This document shows, piece by piece, positions 16,073 to 25,962 of a stretch of DNA of 64,000 bases. Each line of letters begins with the position of its first letter. Positions within the stretch are counted from its first letter, which is position 1. The notes below the pieces were generated by a model that saw nothing but the letters and a program-made list of their open reading frames with translations, did not search any database and was not told the origin of the DNA. A program made the translations under genes and the position numbers. This stretch comes from Hansfordia pulvinata (taxonomy: Eukaryota; Ascomycota; Sordariomycetes; Xylariales), in assembly GCA_006538405.1 (NCBI GenBank), contig BJKQ01000001.1:2046001-2110000 (forward strand), in the 5' to 3' direction.

Positions 16073-17336
16073 TCAGCAGAATTCTTTGTGAAATGGAACA
16101 TAATACGAACTGCGAGGCCGGCCCCCGTTCATTGTAGAGTCGTGTGCAATTGGGCCGCCATGGTTCGGTCTGGATAGAGACGTGTATCCAGCATTGGCCA
16201 CGGTGTGCTGAGGCGATATTCTGGCCGGGTTTGGGGTCATGTGGCCGCCAAAGCCTGGTGGGTTTGCAGGCCGCGAGTGTTGAGGAGTGCCTGCCACAAA
16301 GCCAGGAATGGTCGTCAGGCCCAGACCCGAAGGGTCGCCCACGCGCTGACGATGTGTGGAGGGAGTCAAGGGGACGCCTGCTCGAGGTGTTAACGACGAC
16401 AACAACCACGCGACTTGGCTTACCCTGAGCAAGCCCTGGGCGATTCCAGGACCCAACGTTCGCTCTGCCCGGCTGAGCATGGTATGCTGGACCGGCTCCA
16501 TGCTGATCGGGCACCTTGCGGTAAAGAGAGCCGAACGGCATAGGGGGCTCCTGATTGGGACCGGACGGCGAAGTATTTTCTCCTAAAGCGAAACCGCTAG
16601 TAGAGGCTGCGTTGATTGAAGTTTCGACGGCACTCTCTGCAGCATCTTGGATCTGGCCCAGCATGGCCCTGCGCTTCAACTTGTCGTACAGCTCCTGAGT
16701 CTGTAATAGCCTCTTGTTCTTGTCTTTGAAGGCAGCGGCGAGCTCTTCATATTTGGAGCGTAGTTCGGCCTTGTCGCGTTCGGCGCCTGGCGGGTTGTCA
16801 GCACAGCTGCAGGCGGACAGGGGAAGCATCCCCACCAGTAAGCTTGTTCTGCATGGCCTCCATCTCGGTGTTGGCCTGTGAGATGATCTTGTCGAGGTGG
16901 CCATCGAGGCTCGAATATCTGTCACTCAGGGACTTGCTGAGGTGCTCTTGGTAGACCCTGGATTCGTCATCAGCTTCTTTCCACTCAAGCCTGAAGAGCT
17001 GCTATCTGAAAGCACTGACAGCTCTTGGGTCATCTGGTATGCCCAGAAGTTGAGGGCTCGGCTGGCACACTCGACGATGATGTTGGGGCTGAGCCCGCTC
17101 AGGACACTGGTCTTGTAGTCTTCGGTGGGGTTCAGCTGTGTGATGACGGCGTCGTCTGGGTTGGCAAGATGAGAGCCGCAGGCTGGACACGTTGTCTGGC
17201 GCTCCGGGCCTTGGGAAGCGAGCTGGAAACGGGACGCGCAATCCGTACAGAAAACGTGGATGCAGGTGGTGACGAGGGCTCGGTCGCGGAGTTCCCTTCT
17301 GCATTTGAGATTGTTGCAACGTAAATGGTGCTCCAT
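16073..17336 (-). CDS. HEI10: HEI10-like meiotic RING E3 ligase (SUMO/ubiquitin), crossover factor
   Basis: Exons 17336-17020, 16957-16836, 16786-16424 and 16377-16073; 368 residues, all phases consistent. The N-terminal RING begins C7-x4-C12 (CNNLKC), then TTCIHVFCTDC and CPACGSHL, with the same C-x4-C spacing as animal and plant HEI10. After it comes the family signature LNPTEDYKTSVLSGLSPNII followed by ASRALNFWAYQ, matching LSPSEEYKAMVLAGLRPEIV and SSRALAFWTYQ of human HEI10. Exons 2-3 supply a coiled coil (VYQEHLSKSLSDRYSSLDGH and KYEELAAAFKDKNKRLL) ending in LYDKLKRR, like QGLYDSLRLR. The tail is disordered, rich in Gly, Pro and Ser. HEI10 proteins mark maturing crossover sites on the synaptonemal complex. 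Introns of 62, 49 and 46 nt carry GTCAGT, GTGGGG and GTAAGC donors. Confidence 0.9.
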
Positions 17337-18276
17337 GGCTGTCCGCGATCGGGTTTGTCTGGTGGAATAGATGCGAGGCCTTGGGAGGCTGGCAGCGTGG
17401 GCGTGAGTTATGAGCTGCTCGCTCGCCGCAGAGGGGAGCACATGGTGACGGCAGATGAGGCAGATGAGAAAGAACCTGACTGCACTCGGGTGAGGTGCTT
17501 CCAATGGAATGGAAGCAAAGCAGGTCGACGTTGTCGATTACTTTCTTAATTTAGGTACATAAGGTAAGGTAGGTGCTTGGAGGTTGGAAGGAGGTGCCCG
17601 AAGTGCTCGAGCCGCCGTCGCCGCTTCCTCGTCCGACAGCTAAGGGAGCTCGCTGTCGCTCCTTCCGTCTGGGCCGAAATCCGATCACCGTCCCCGTTTC
17701 ACTCTCACTGTGCAGCGCGAATAGCCTCTTCTGCGTCACGTCATTCACCGGCCGCGTCAATTGAATCAATCTCTAGATAATGCACCTGAATAATTGCATA
17801 GTCTTGAACCATTTTTTCCAGCCTCGGGCTAATTGGGAGCATCTTTGAAGACGACCGGTTTCGAAGCATCTTGTACATGCTTGCCCCGAACACGCCGGAA
17901 GCACTGATGAAGCCCAATCTCTATATATGTGTACATGTGATTAGAAAAGAGAGGAGGGCGGGCGGTAAGACCACTTCAGACTTTCAATCGACAGCCACAA
18001 ATGAATCAAGGGAAACCAATGACTTGGTTGGCTCAGCTCACGAACCCACTCTTCATTCTCCTAAAGACATGCTCACAGCCTGACAGTACATTCAACAAGA
18101 ACTCTCTGGTCCGGTCTTGGGCCAGTAAAGAGCCAGCTGAGACGAGTTCACTCTGTGAACAGCACCACATCGCCCAATCCCTGGGGCAACTACCAACTCC
18201 CAAAGCCCACCACGAAACCCAGTAGAGTCGGCCTTCTCTCGGCAACTTGACTTACTCCCACACTCAAGACGAGACG

Positions 18277-18301
18277 CCCCCCCCCCCCCCCCCCCCCCCC
18301 C
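18277..18301. repeat. C25 homopolymer
   Basis: 25 consecutive C on the plus strand, among the longest homopolymers in the window. It creates a poly-Gly open frame on the minus strand that is not a gene. Confidence 0.95.
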
Positions 18302-20226
18302 TCCTCATCTCCCTCGATGGCCAGAACGTTCCATAGCAAGCAGACGTCGGGCTGAGGCATGATGTCGACCTGCAGCATCCGGGATCGCCCGTCAGACCTC
18401 AGCTGTTCAGGGGGGTGGCCTCGTATGCTGCAGTCAGACATCATTGCGGCCGTCGATGCTGCATTTCGGTAAGATGCCCATGCAACAGCACACTTGACGA
18501 GACCGAGGCCGGAGACGATCACCTCCAATGAACATCCTTGCTTACATGTGCCTGTCGAGCCATGACTTCCATCCACAGCGCGCTGACCTTTGGACGCAAA
18601 GCTACGAATGTCGACTCGCTGCAGCAAGCAGAGGAGAGCGTCGACGACAAGTCACGTTGAACAGGCTGGTGATAGGAGGAGAGAAGCCCGAGGTCCGACC
18701 AACCCCCCGCTCCCCTTTTCCCCCTGACCCAGCAAACGAGCGTCCCCGACGAGGCTGCACCCCCTATTGGCCTGCCCTATACCTTGTCTCATCTCGGGTG
18801 CGTCCCGAGTGTGGCGGCCAGTCTGTACTCCGGCATCCGAACTTCATCCCCCTGGCCGCTCACTTACTCGAGTCGTAACAATTACCACCACGACGCAACG
18901 GCAACGTACATATCCCGTTCCACCCCACCTCTTCCGCCGTTCAGCCCAGTCCCCGGGGAGGGGGGGAGTGCGAGGTGGGCGGGTCTATCTCTGTCTGCTG
19001 TGTGTGTGTTACCTCTCTCCTTACGAGGCGGTCCAGACACAGGCAAGGCCGAGTAAGGGTGAGGGTTAAAACGCGTGCTCGGGTTACACGGCATAACGTC
19101 CCGGCGGCATTTGACATCTGACATCTGACAGCAACACGGGCTCTCTCTCTCTCTCTTCCGTCTTGCCTGCCAATCTCGGGGCGCAGTCCTCTGCAGGCCA
19201 CCAGCAGAAGCCAGCGCAGACACGGGAAGCCCAGCAGGGATCTTGACAGCTGCTGGACGGGACGAAGCGTATCTCTGCTTGCATGCATGCATGTGTGCAG
19301 GGGAGAGAAACTTTACGACTTATTTCCCCTTGTGCCATTCATTGGTCCATGGCATGACATTACGGTGACCTCAGGTAACGCGGCGACCCAAGACTATGAG
19401 ACGGCGAGGGCGTGTGTGCGCTGCCACTCTCTTGACTCTTCTGGCTGACTTGGCAGGGTGGCATTGCATTTGCAACCTGCCTCGCGCGAAGCCCCATCCC
19501 ATCTTCAGACCCCTCGTTGCGGGCATGCACAGACCCGACATTCGAAAGGGCGTCTGAGTAAGGGATCAGGGGAGCATAAACCGACACTGCAGATGATTCA
19601 CGGCGGCTTTGCGTCGAGGATAACACACCACCCCGTTTCCCGACCCCCCCCCCCCCCCGCCTCCAATGTTACGTGCTTGTATGACATTACCCGGTGGGAA
19701 AGCTCGCCATGTGTCTGGCCCCAACGCTTTGAGAGGCGCACACAGCAGCCCGGCGCGGGCGTTGGGGCTCAGCCCTACCAGGTTTGACAGGGTAGCCTCC
19801 ATGCAAGAGCCTTCTTGACAGCGCGACGTGGTACAGCCGCCTGCTGGGATGGGTTTGTCTGGCGTTCGCGCACCAGTGGCTTTTACAACGAAAGCCAGAA
19901 GCTGGGCAGGATACGGGCGAGCGAGCCAGTAGAGAAGCTGGCGGGGGGCGTTCAGCATGTCACACTACTGGCGCGCGAAGACATCACTTTGCAAGGTGAG
20001 CTGTGGACTGCATAGGTACCGTAGGTAAGTAGGTATTTAGAGAGCAAATGCCAGGGGTATCATAAACGCTATGAGGAGGGGGTATCTGTGACAGGACTAC
20101 AATATAACCAATGGGAGAATGAAAACACCCACGCCCAAGAAGAACAAGAAAGGTGCCTGCTCTGTGAAGGGAGGGCTCGTCGTTGTGGTAGGACGGAGGG
20201 CTGACCATGGGAACAACAACTGTCGC

Positions 20227-20454
20227 TCAGGAGGCTGTGAAATATTCGAGGGGCTCATGGCTGGAGCGACCAACTTCCAGGGCTCTGAAACTTGGAACCA
20301 TTGCCTTGTGTGCCTGAATAAGATTTGGATGGCCTTGCTGAATCTCTGCAGCCATCTCGCCGTAGATCCAAGGAGTGTTGCTGGATAAGCCGAGGCGCAA
20401 ACCCTCCTTCCAGCACCATCTCGCCAAGTCGATGAGAGACTTGATGCGATGCAC
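20227..20454 (-). other. Coding-like fragment, unidentified
   Basis: Minus-strand frame with natural-looking composition (LIDLARWCWKEGLRLGLSSN, then MAAEIQQGHPNLIQAHKAM) ending at TGA 20229-20227. It lacks an ATG at its 5' end; a CCAG that could be an acceptor lies just upstream near 20456. It may be the last exon of a small gene or a gene relic. No family recognised. Confidence 0.22.
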
Positions 20455-20519
20455 TGGTTACCTTCCCTGTGGTAGAAGGATCACTCTCGATCTGAGGAGA
20501 CAAGCACAAGACCTCCTTA

Positions 20520-20651
20520 GGGATCGTGGCCCAACGGGTTGGGGATCGTAGCCAGACGGGTTAGGGATCGTAGCCAGACGGGTTAGGGATCGTAGCCAGA
20601 CGGGTTAGGGATCGTAGCCAGACGGGTTAGGGATCGTAGCCAGACGGGTGC
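20520..20651. repeat. 22-bp minisatellite, six units
   Basis: Units start at 20520, 20542, 20564, 20586, 20608 and 20630 with consensus GGGATCGTAGCCAGACGGGT plus TA. The first unit is diverged. Each junction reads GGGTTAGGG, which matches one and a half telomere repeats. It lies about 200 bases past the stop of the Zn2Cys6 gene. Confidence 0.93.
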
Positions 20652-20851
20652 CGCCTCGTTGCCCCGTCGATTCGCTACCGCAGCCGCGCTCGAACCGTGA
20701 ATGTCAGAGGAGCCGGGCACTTCGCTGCCGGTCACGTTGAAGAGGTTCTGGGTGATGAGAGCGTCCATTCCCGGGATGACCTTGCCGCGGAGACCACTGG
20801 CTTCCGAGCCCCTTGACACGATCGGAAAGCTTGCCAGAGGAGGGCGGTTCC

Positions 20852-23655
20852 TCAGGCCACGTCGGCGCCGAGCAGGGCTCTGTAGTCGAGACCCTGGGGC
20901 ATTTCATGGGTGATGGCCTGTTGCGTAGGCCCCGTCGTAGCCGCGGCGAGTTGCACCCAGTCGCCGCCCATGTGGTCTGCCGCCCCGGCCCCGCCCCCGG
21001 CCCCCGCTACCGCTCCCGCTCCCGCCCCCGCCGCGCCGCTACCCCAGGCCACCGGGCTGTCGAGGTCCCACAGGCTCTGCTGGTCCAACATGCCCATGAA
21101 GCCGCCGGCGCCTCCGGCAGACTCCTCGAAGCCGATGGGCGACAGGTGGAACTCGTCGAACGCGCCGCCGCCCAGGGCCCCTGCTGCTGCTGCTGCCGCC
21201 GTGGAGAGGCCCAGCAGGGGGGTTGGGGAGGTGGGCGAGGCGGAGGAGGGCGAGAGCGAAGAGGCGGAGCAGCAGGAGGAGGGAGAGGGACCCCCCTGAC
21301 GCCCTGCCAGGGAAGCGGTGGCCATGGCGAGCGAGGCGCGGCGCTGCTGCTGGTGACGCAGCTGCGTCGCCGGCTCGCAACGCGTCGCGGCGTCGTACAG
21401 GCGGGCGACGACGTCGCGGCAGCGGCGGGCGGCGGGGGACCAGTCCTCGAGGGCGGCGAGCAGGGCCAGGACTTTCTCGACGAGGCAGCGCCACTCAGGG
21501 ACGCGGGGGCTGTCCCACTGCCACAGCATGCTGACGAGGGGCACGGTGGCGGCCTGGGCGAGGAAGGAGGCGGCGTGCCAGCCCGACATCTGGTTGGGCA
21601 CCCACTCGCGGCCAATGTCCTCGACCGTCTGACGGGCCAGCTCGCGGCAGGCCTCGATGGTGGCCGCGTCGTGGTCCGTCAGACGGTTGGAGTAGCGAGG
21701 GTACTGGTGGCTGTGGGTGGGGTGGCGGTACGGATGAGGGGCGCCGGCGCCGGTGCCGGTGCCGGTGCCGGTGCCGGTGCCGGTGCCGGTGCCGGTGGTG
21801 GTGGTGTTGCTGCTGATGGCATCGACGACGCTGCCGGCGCTGATGAGGCTGGCGTGGGCGAGCAGGACGGGCCGGTGCAGCAGCATGCGCAGGTTCTGGT
21901 AGCGCCACTTGAGGATGCAGCGCGCGTTGTACAGCGGCTCGGCGCAGGCGTCGGCGGACCGCAGCAGCCACGGCAGCCCCGCGTACCAATTCACCAGCTG
22001 CCCGTCCAGGTCGCAGCGGTCCTCAGCGGCAGCCGCGCCCAGCACCTCCTTCAGATGCAGATGCACCTGCCCGGGCTGCCGCTGTTGCTGCCGCCCCTGC
22101 CCCTGCCCCCGCCCCTGCCTCCGCTGCCCCTCCCCAGGTTGCACCTGCCCAGGAAGCGCCTGCTCCTGCTCCTGCCTCTGAGGTGAGGGCGTCAGCAGGT
22201 CCTGCGCCGCCGTCGCCAGCTGGCAAAACCGGATGCTCTCCGCCAGCGGCAGGAGGACGCCCCCCTGCTGTGCCGAGTCGCGGGCGCTCGCCCCGGCGGA
22301 CGACGACGACGAAGATGATGACGACGACATGGTGAAGGCGGCCTGCAGTGGGGGCATCATGGGCACGTGTATGTCGCCCCCCGCCGCCCCCGCCGCGCCC
22401 CCGAATCCGAAGCACCGCCCGATCGACGGCCGCCCCGACGTCGCCGTCGCCCAGCTGTCGAGGCAGAAGATGCTCCACCACGTCCGCCGCCGAGAGCCAG
22501 CAGCGACGATGCCCGAGGACGCCCCAGCGGCGCCGTGCGGCGGCCCCCCCGACTCGACGGTAGAAGGAGGAGATGAGAAGTCCTCGCGGTGCAGGCCCAT
22601 CGTCACGGCCATCCGCACCGCCGCCCCCATCACCGCGTGCGCCATGCCCGGCCGGCCCACGTAGTGCAGGTAGAGGCCCCCCATCAGCACCAGCGCCTGC
22701 AGCGTCTCGATGCCGCCCTCCTCCTCCTCCCCGCCGAGGCAGCCCAGCGGCAGGTTCTCCGCCGCGCGGGCGTGGTACACCACGTGCGCCCGGTCGTCTG
22801 CCTTCATCGCCGCGATGCTGCCCAGCGCGAACACCATGTTGAGCAGCGCCAGCCACGGCCGGTCGCCGCGCCGGCCCTCGAGGTGGTCCGCCCGCAGCGA
22901 GCCCTCGTCCAGCATCGGCGCCAGCACGTGCACGCGCTTGAAGTACGCGTCGATGAGCGTCTGCCCCGTCCAATCCCAGGGCACCCGCTTCTGCGGGCTC
23001 GAAGACGGCGCTACGGCTGCCGCCGCCGGCTGCCTCGCCAGCGACGGAGATCCCGCGTGCGCCGGCCCCATGAAGCTCCCGAGGCCCGGCCGGATCTTGA
23101 GCATGACCGCCAGCGCCGCCTGGATCGAGGACGCCCCCATGTACGAGGAAGAGGCCTGCTCGTCAGTCGGAGCCGGGAAGGTGAAGCCGCCAAGCTCCTC
23201 TGGCTCCGCCCGCGCCGCCCGGTCGGGTTCTGGGAGCTCCTCCCAGTCCATCTCGCCAATCGAGAGCCCCTCGAGATTCGTGCAGCAGGACTCGCCGGCG
23301 CCCCCCACCAGCGCCTCGGGCGACTCCCCGTCGCTCGAGTACGGCCAGGATGGCCGTCGGGCGGGCGGGGAAGGGAGCGATGACGAACCGGTGGCAGCGG
23401 CGGTGGGCCGGTCCAGCAGCTTGAGGAGCTCGGCCCTCTGCAGCGGCAGGAGCTCGCTGTCCTTGTGCGCCGGGAACAGGCGCCTGAGGATGGCCCGGCA
23501 GTCGTTCAGGGACTTCTCCAGGTCGCTGAGGGCTCTGGCATGGTTGGTGGTCAGTATACAAAAGCAAACGAGAAGAAGAATAAGAAGAAGAAGAAGAGGA
23601 AGAGGAAGAGGAAGAAGAAGAAGAGGAAGAGGAAGGAGAAGAAGAGGAAGAAGAA

Positions 23656-23689
<34 letters not shown>

Positions 23690-24217
23690 GAGGGGGTAAA
23701 GAAGGGTGGAGAAAAGAAAAGCAGCGGCTGAGGGGTGGTCTACTGACTTTCTAGAGGGGACGACCCGCTGCCTGTGCTTGTCGTAGACGCACTTCTTCGG
23801 GGCCCGGCTCGAGCAGCATTGCCCGCACGGGTTGGTGCCGTCACACCGACTAATGTTTGTTAGATACCGTGCAGTACTTCTCCTACTCTTCCGCCTTCCC
23901 CCTTTCCTGCTCCTCGTTGTCGTTGTGGCTGGAGACACTGTGTGCTTACATCTTGCGGCGTTTGCATTCCACGCAGGCATGGGGCGTGGTGATCCTCTTC
24001 GACACACCACTGCTCCCGCCTCGGGAGTGGTCGTTCGTGTCGGTCGAATTCCTCCGCGGGTCGACGCCTTGGACTGAGGCCCTCAGTCAGTCAGACATTG
24101 CAATGCCATGGAGTGTTTTTGTTAAGACGGCCGTGGTGATGACCTGGCCGGGAGGGCTTACTCACATGTGTGGAACATCCCGCCGCCTTGACTGGGGTTG
24201 GAACTGGTCGGCGCCAT
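20852..24217 (-). CDS. Zn2Cys6 fungal transcription factor
   Basis: Exons 24217-24166, 24073-23950, 23849-23748 and 23534-20852; 986 residues, phases consistent. Residues 51-79 hold the binuclear zinc cluster: C51-x2-C54-x6-C61-x5-C67-x2-C70-x8-C79 (ACVECKRRKIRCDGTNPCGQ...), with a basic linker (KHRQRVVPSRK) and a short following helix (LSDLEKSLNDCRAILRRLF). The cluster is split by a 100-nt intron after RRK. The middle homology (fungal_trans) domain covers roughly 330-560, with RVHVLAPMLDEGSL, ETLQALVLMGGLYLHY, AVRMAVTMGLHRED and RRRTWWSIFCLDSWAT. Low-complexity tracts include polySer, an eight-fold Gly-Thr repeat and GQ-rich stretches. It binds DNA as a dimer in the nucleus; target genes cannot be inferred. 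The third intron (213 nt) is unusually long and almost purely pyrimidine on the coding strand. Confidence 0.9.
21748..21799. repeat. In-frame GGCACC hexamer repeat within the Zn2Cys6 gene
   Basis: Tandem GGTGCC (plus strand) units encode a Gly-Thr dipeptide run in the C-terminal half of the regulator. Units are 6 bp, so length changes keep the frame. Confidence 0.85.
23565..23722. repeat. GAA/GGA polypurine tract inside intron 3 of the Zn2Cys6 gene
   Basis: About 150 bases made almost only of A and G on the plus strand (AAG, AGG and GAA triplets), so nearly all C and T on the coding strand. It fills most of the 213-nt intron. Confidence 0.92.
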
Positions 24218-25930
24218 GGTGGGATATCGAGCGCTGGGGTGGTTGGGTGCAGGTGGACGCAGCCTCGAGGTGGCTTGGTATTGGTATTGTTGCTGCTGCT
24301 GGGAAGGGCGCGCTCTCAAACGAGTGTAAAGGCCTGGTAAGCTGGCCGACTTGCTCGCTGGGACGATGATTTCGAGCCGCGAGCAGGCGGAGCATTTTAT
24401 ATCAAGAACCCCATCCACAGCCGCCGCCGCGGAGTTTGGAGGGGGAAAGGGACGCCCTGGGAAAAGGGGGCGCGTCCCGGCGGAAAGGCTTGGTTTCCCG
24501 CCGAGCCCCGGGCTGGGCTGACAACTCATCATCCATCGAACGCCCGGTTTCCAAACATGGTTCTGTGTCCTGCCGTGCCTGTTGCCGGCGATGAAACCAC
24601 ACGACGGGCAGGGAACAGACTGCCAGGGCCTACCTGGGCCTTGCAGCCGCCTCGAAAGGGGGGGGGGGGGCGGAGGACCCCTGCACTGCTGCATGGGAGC
24701 CGCCACCTCTTGGGATTATTCCCGTTGCGCCGAACGGGGGGTCGCAGCGCCGTTGAGAGTCTCGAACAGGCCTTCGAGGACGGCTCAGTCAGCAGAGTAC
24801 TTGTAGAGGTCAGAGGTACGACTAGTACACGAGCACGTCCAGTAGGTGGACAAGGTAGACTGGGTAAAGTGAGTAGGTAGGTAAGGTAGGCAGGGTTGGC
24901 AGGGTAGGGTAGGTGTGTACTCGTGAGGTAGGTCGGGTAGGGACTGATGACTGCTCGTACCTTGCGTGAGGTCACGTCTGTCCGTCTGCGGCCCGGACGT
25001 ATGCCTCCCAGGGTTTGTCCCCCGCGGGCCCGGCCCAATCAGAAAAAGAGAAGAAGCCTCGTCTACCCGGCATTTGGTATGATTCGAACCGGGCTCATAG
25101 CCACCACGTCCCGTGTCTCCCTCCCTCTCTCACCTCACGCCCGTGTCCCCCGCCGCCAACGACTGACTGAGGGGATGTTCTGACGAGAAATAAAGACAAA
25201 GACAGAGAGGAAGAGGGCGTGTAAGTGTGGAGAGAAAGGGACAGAGATAATCAGTGAGGCCACAGAGCCCTCGCTGGCTTTTATACTCCTGCTCGTGGCC
25301 CGCCGCGGCTTTCGATCGTCTGCCCGGGGGATTCTCGACTCTCCGCTCGAGCGTCTTTCCCGAGGTTCAGGCCGCGATGTGAGGGCTTCTGCCGACCTCT
25401 GCGCGGGGAAGACCTCTGCTGGCAGCCAATGGATACGGTGCTGACAGACGGGCGGCGACGATCTGCTCACGGGCGGGCTGAGGGAGCCAGACCACCGACC
25501 ACTCGGTCGTGGGTAAAGCCAGCCAAACCCCTCACCAACCAAATCCTCAGTCTGACCTGGCACCGGTCTGCACCACTCACAGCGAGACGCGTCGCGGTCG
25601 GTCTGCTGACCTCGGATGGAGGAGGGGGGGAAGATGGATGACGACACGCCGTCGGGAGAGGCCGGCCAAGAAGGCGATATCGTCATGCTCACCACCCCGG
25701 GTAAACTAACCTACCAAACCAGCGTTCGCAACGGAGTTCTACGGCTCGTCCATCCGCCGTTCAGCGCGCAGGCGCAGGACCAGCCGTCAAGAGTTAAGTC
25801 GGCTATCATGGGATTTCTGGAAGACACCCCAGGACATTTTTCCGCATCTCCATAAATCCTCTGACCAGCCAAGCGCAAGGGGGGGGTGATACGAGTAGGG
25901 GAGCCGCCACTAGTCTCCACCAAGCTTAAT

Positions 25931-25962
25931 CTTCTTCTTCTTCTTCTTCTTCTTCTTCTTCT
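25931..25962. repeat. (CTT)n microsatellite
   Basis: About ten CTT units on the plus strand, followed by more T/C-rich sequence to 25990. Confidence 0.9.

Larger units (their letters stand above)
17337..20519. other. Non-coding region upstream of HEI10
   Basis: About 3.2 kb without a supportable gene. It contains a C25 run (18277-18301), a C15 run (19644-19658) and a CT tract (19141-19156). A short minus-strand stretch (20454-20227) reads like coding sequence but has no ATG and no family I recognise. Confidence 0.5.

Noticed and set aside
20520..20651. CRISPR array or telomere
   Set aside because: Units are contiguous without unique spacers, the organism is eukaryotic, and the TTAGGG hexamer occurs only once per 22-bp unit.
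20813..23699. Long plus-strand frames opposite the Zn2Cys6 gene
   Set aside because: Low-complexity Arg/Ala/Gly/Pro shadows of third-position GC bias; the minus strand carries clear domains.
25065..25120. GGTTCGAATC-like T-loop on the minus strand, possible tRNA
   Set aside because: The flanking bases do not form a T-stem and no matching acceptor or anticodon arms were found.
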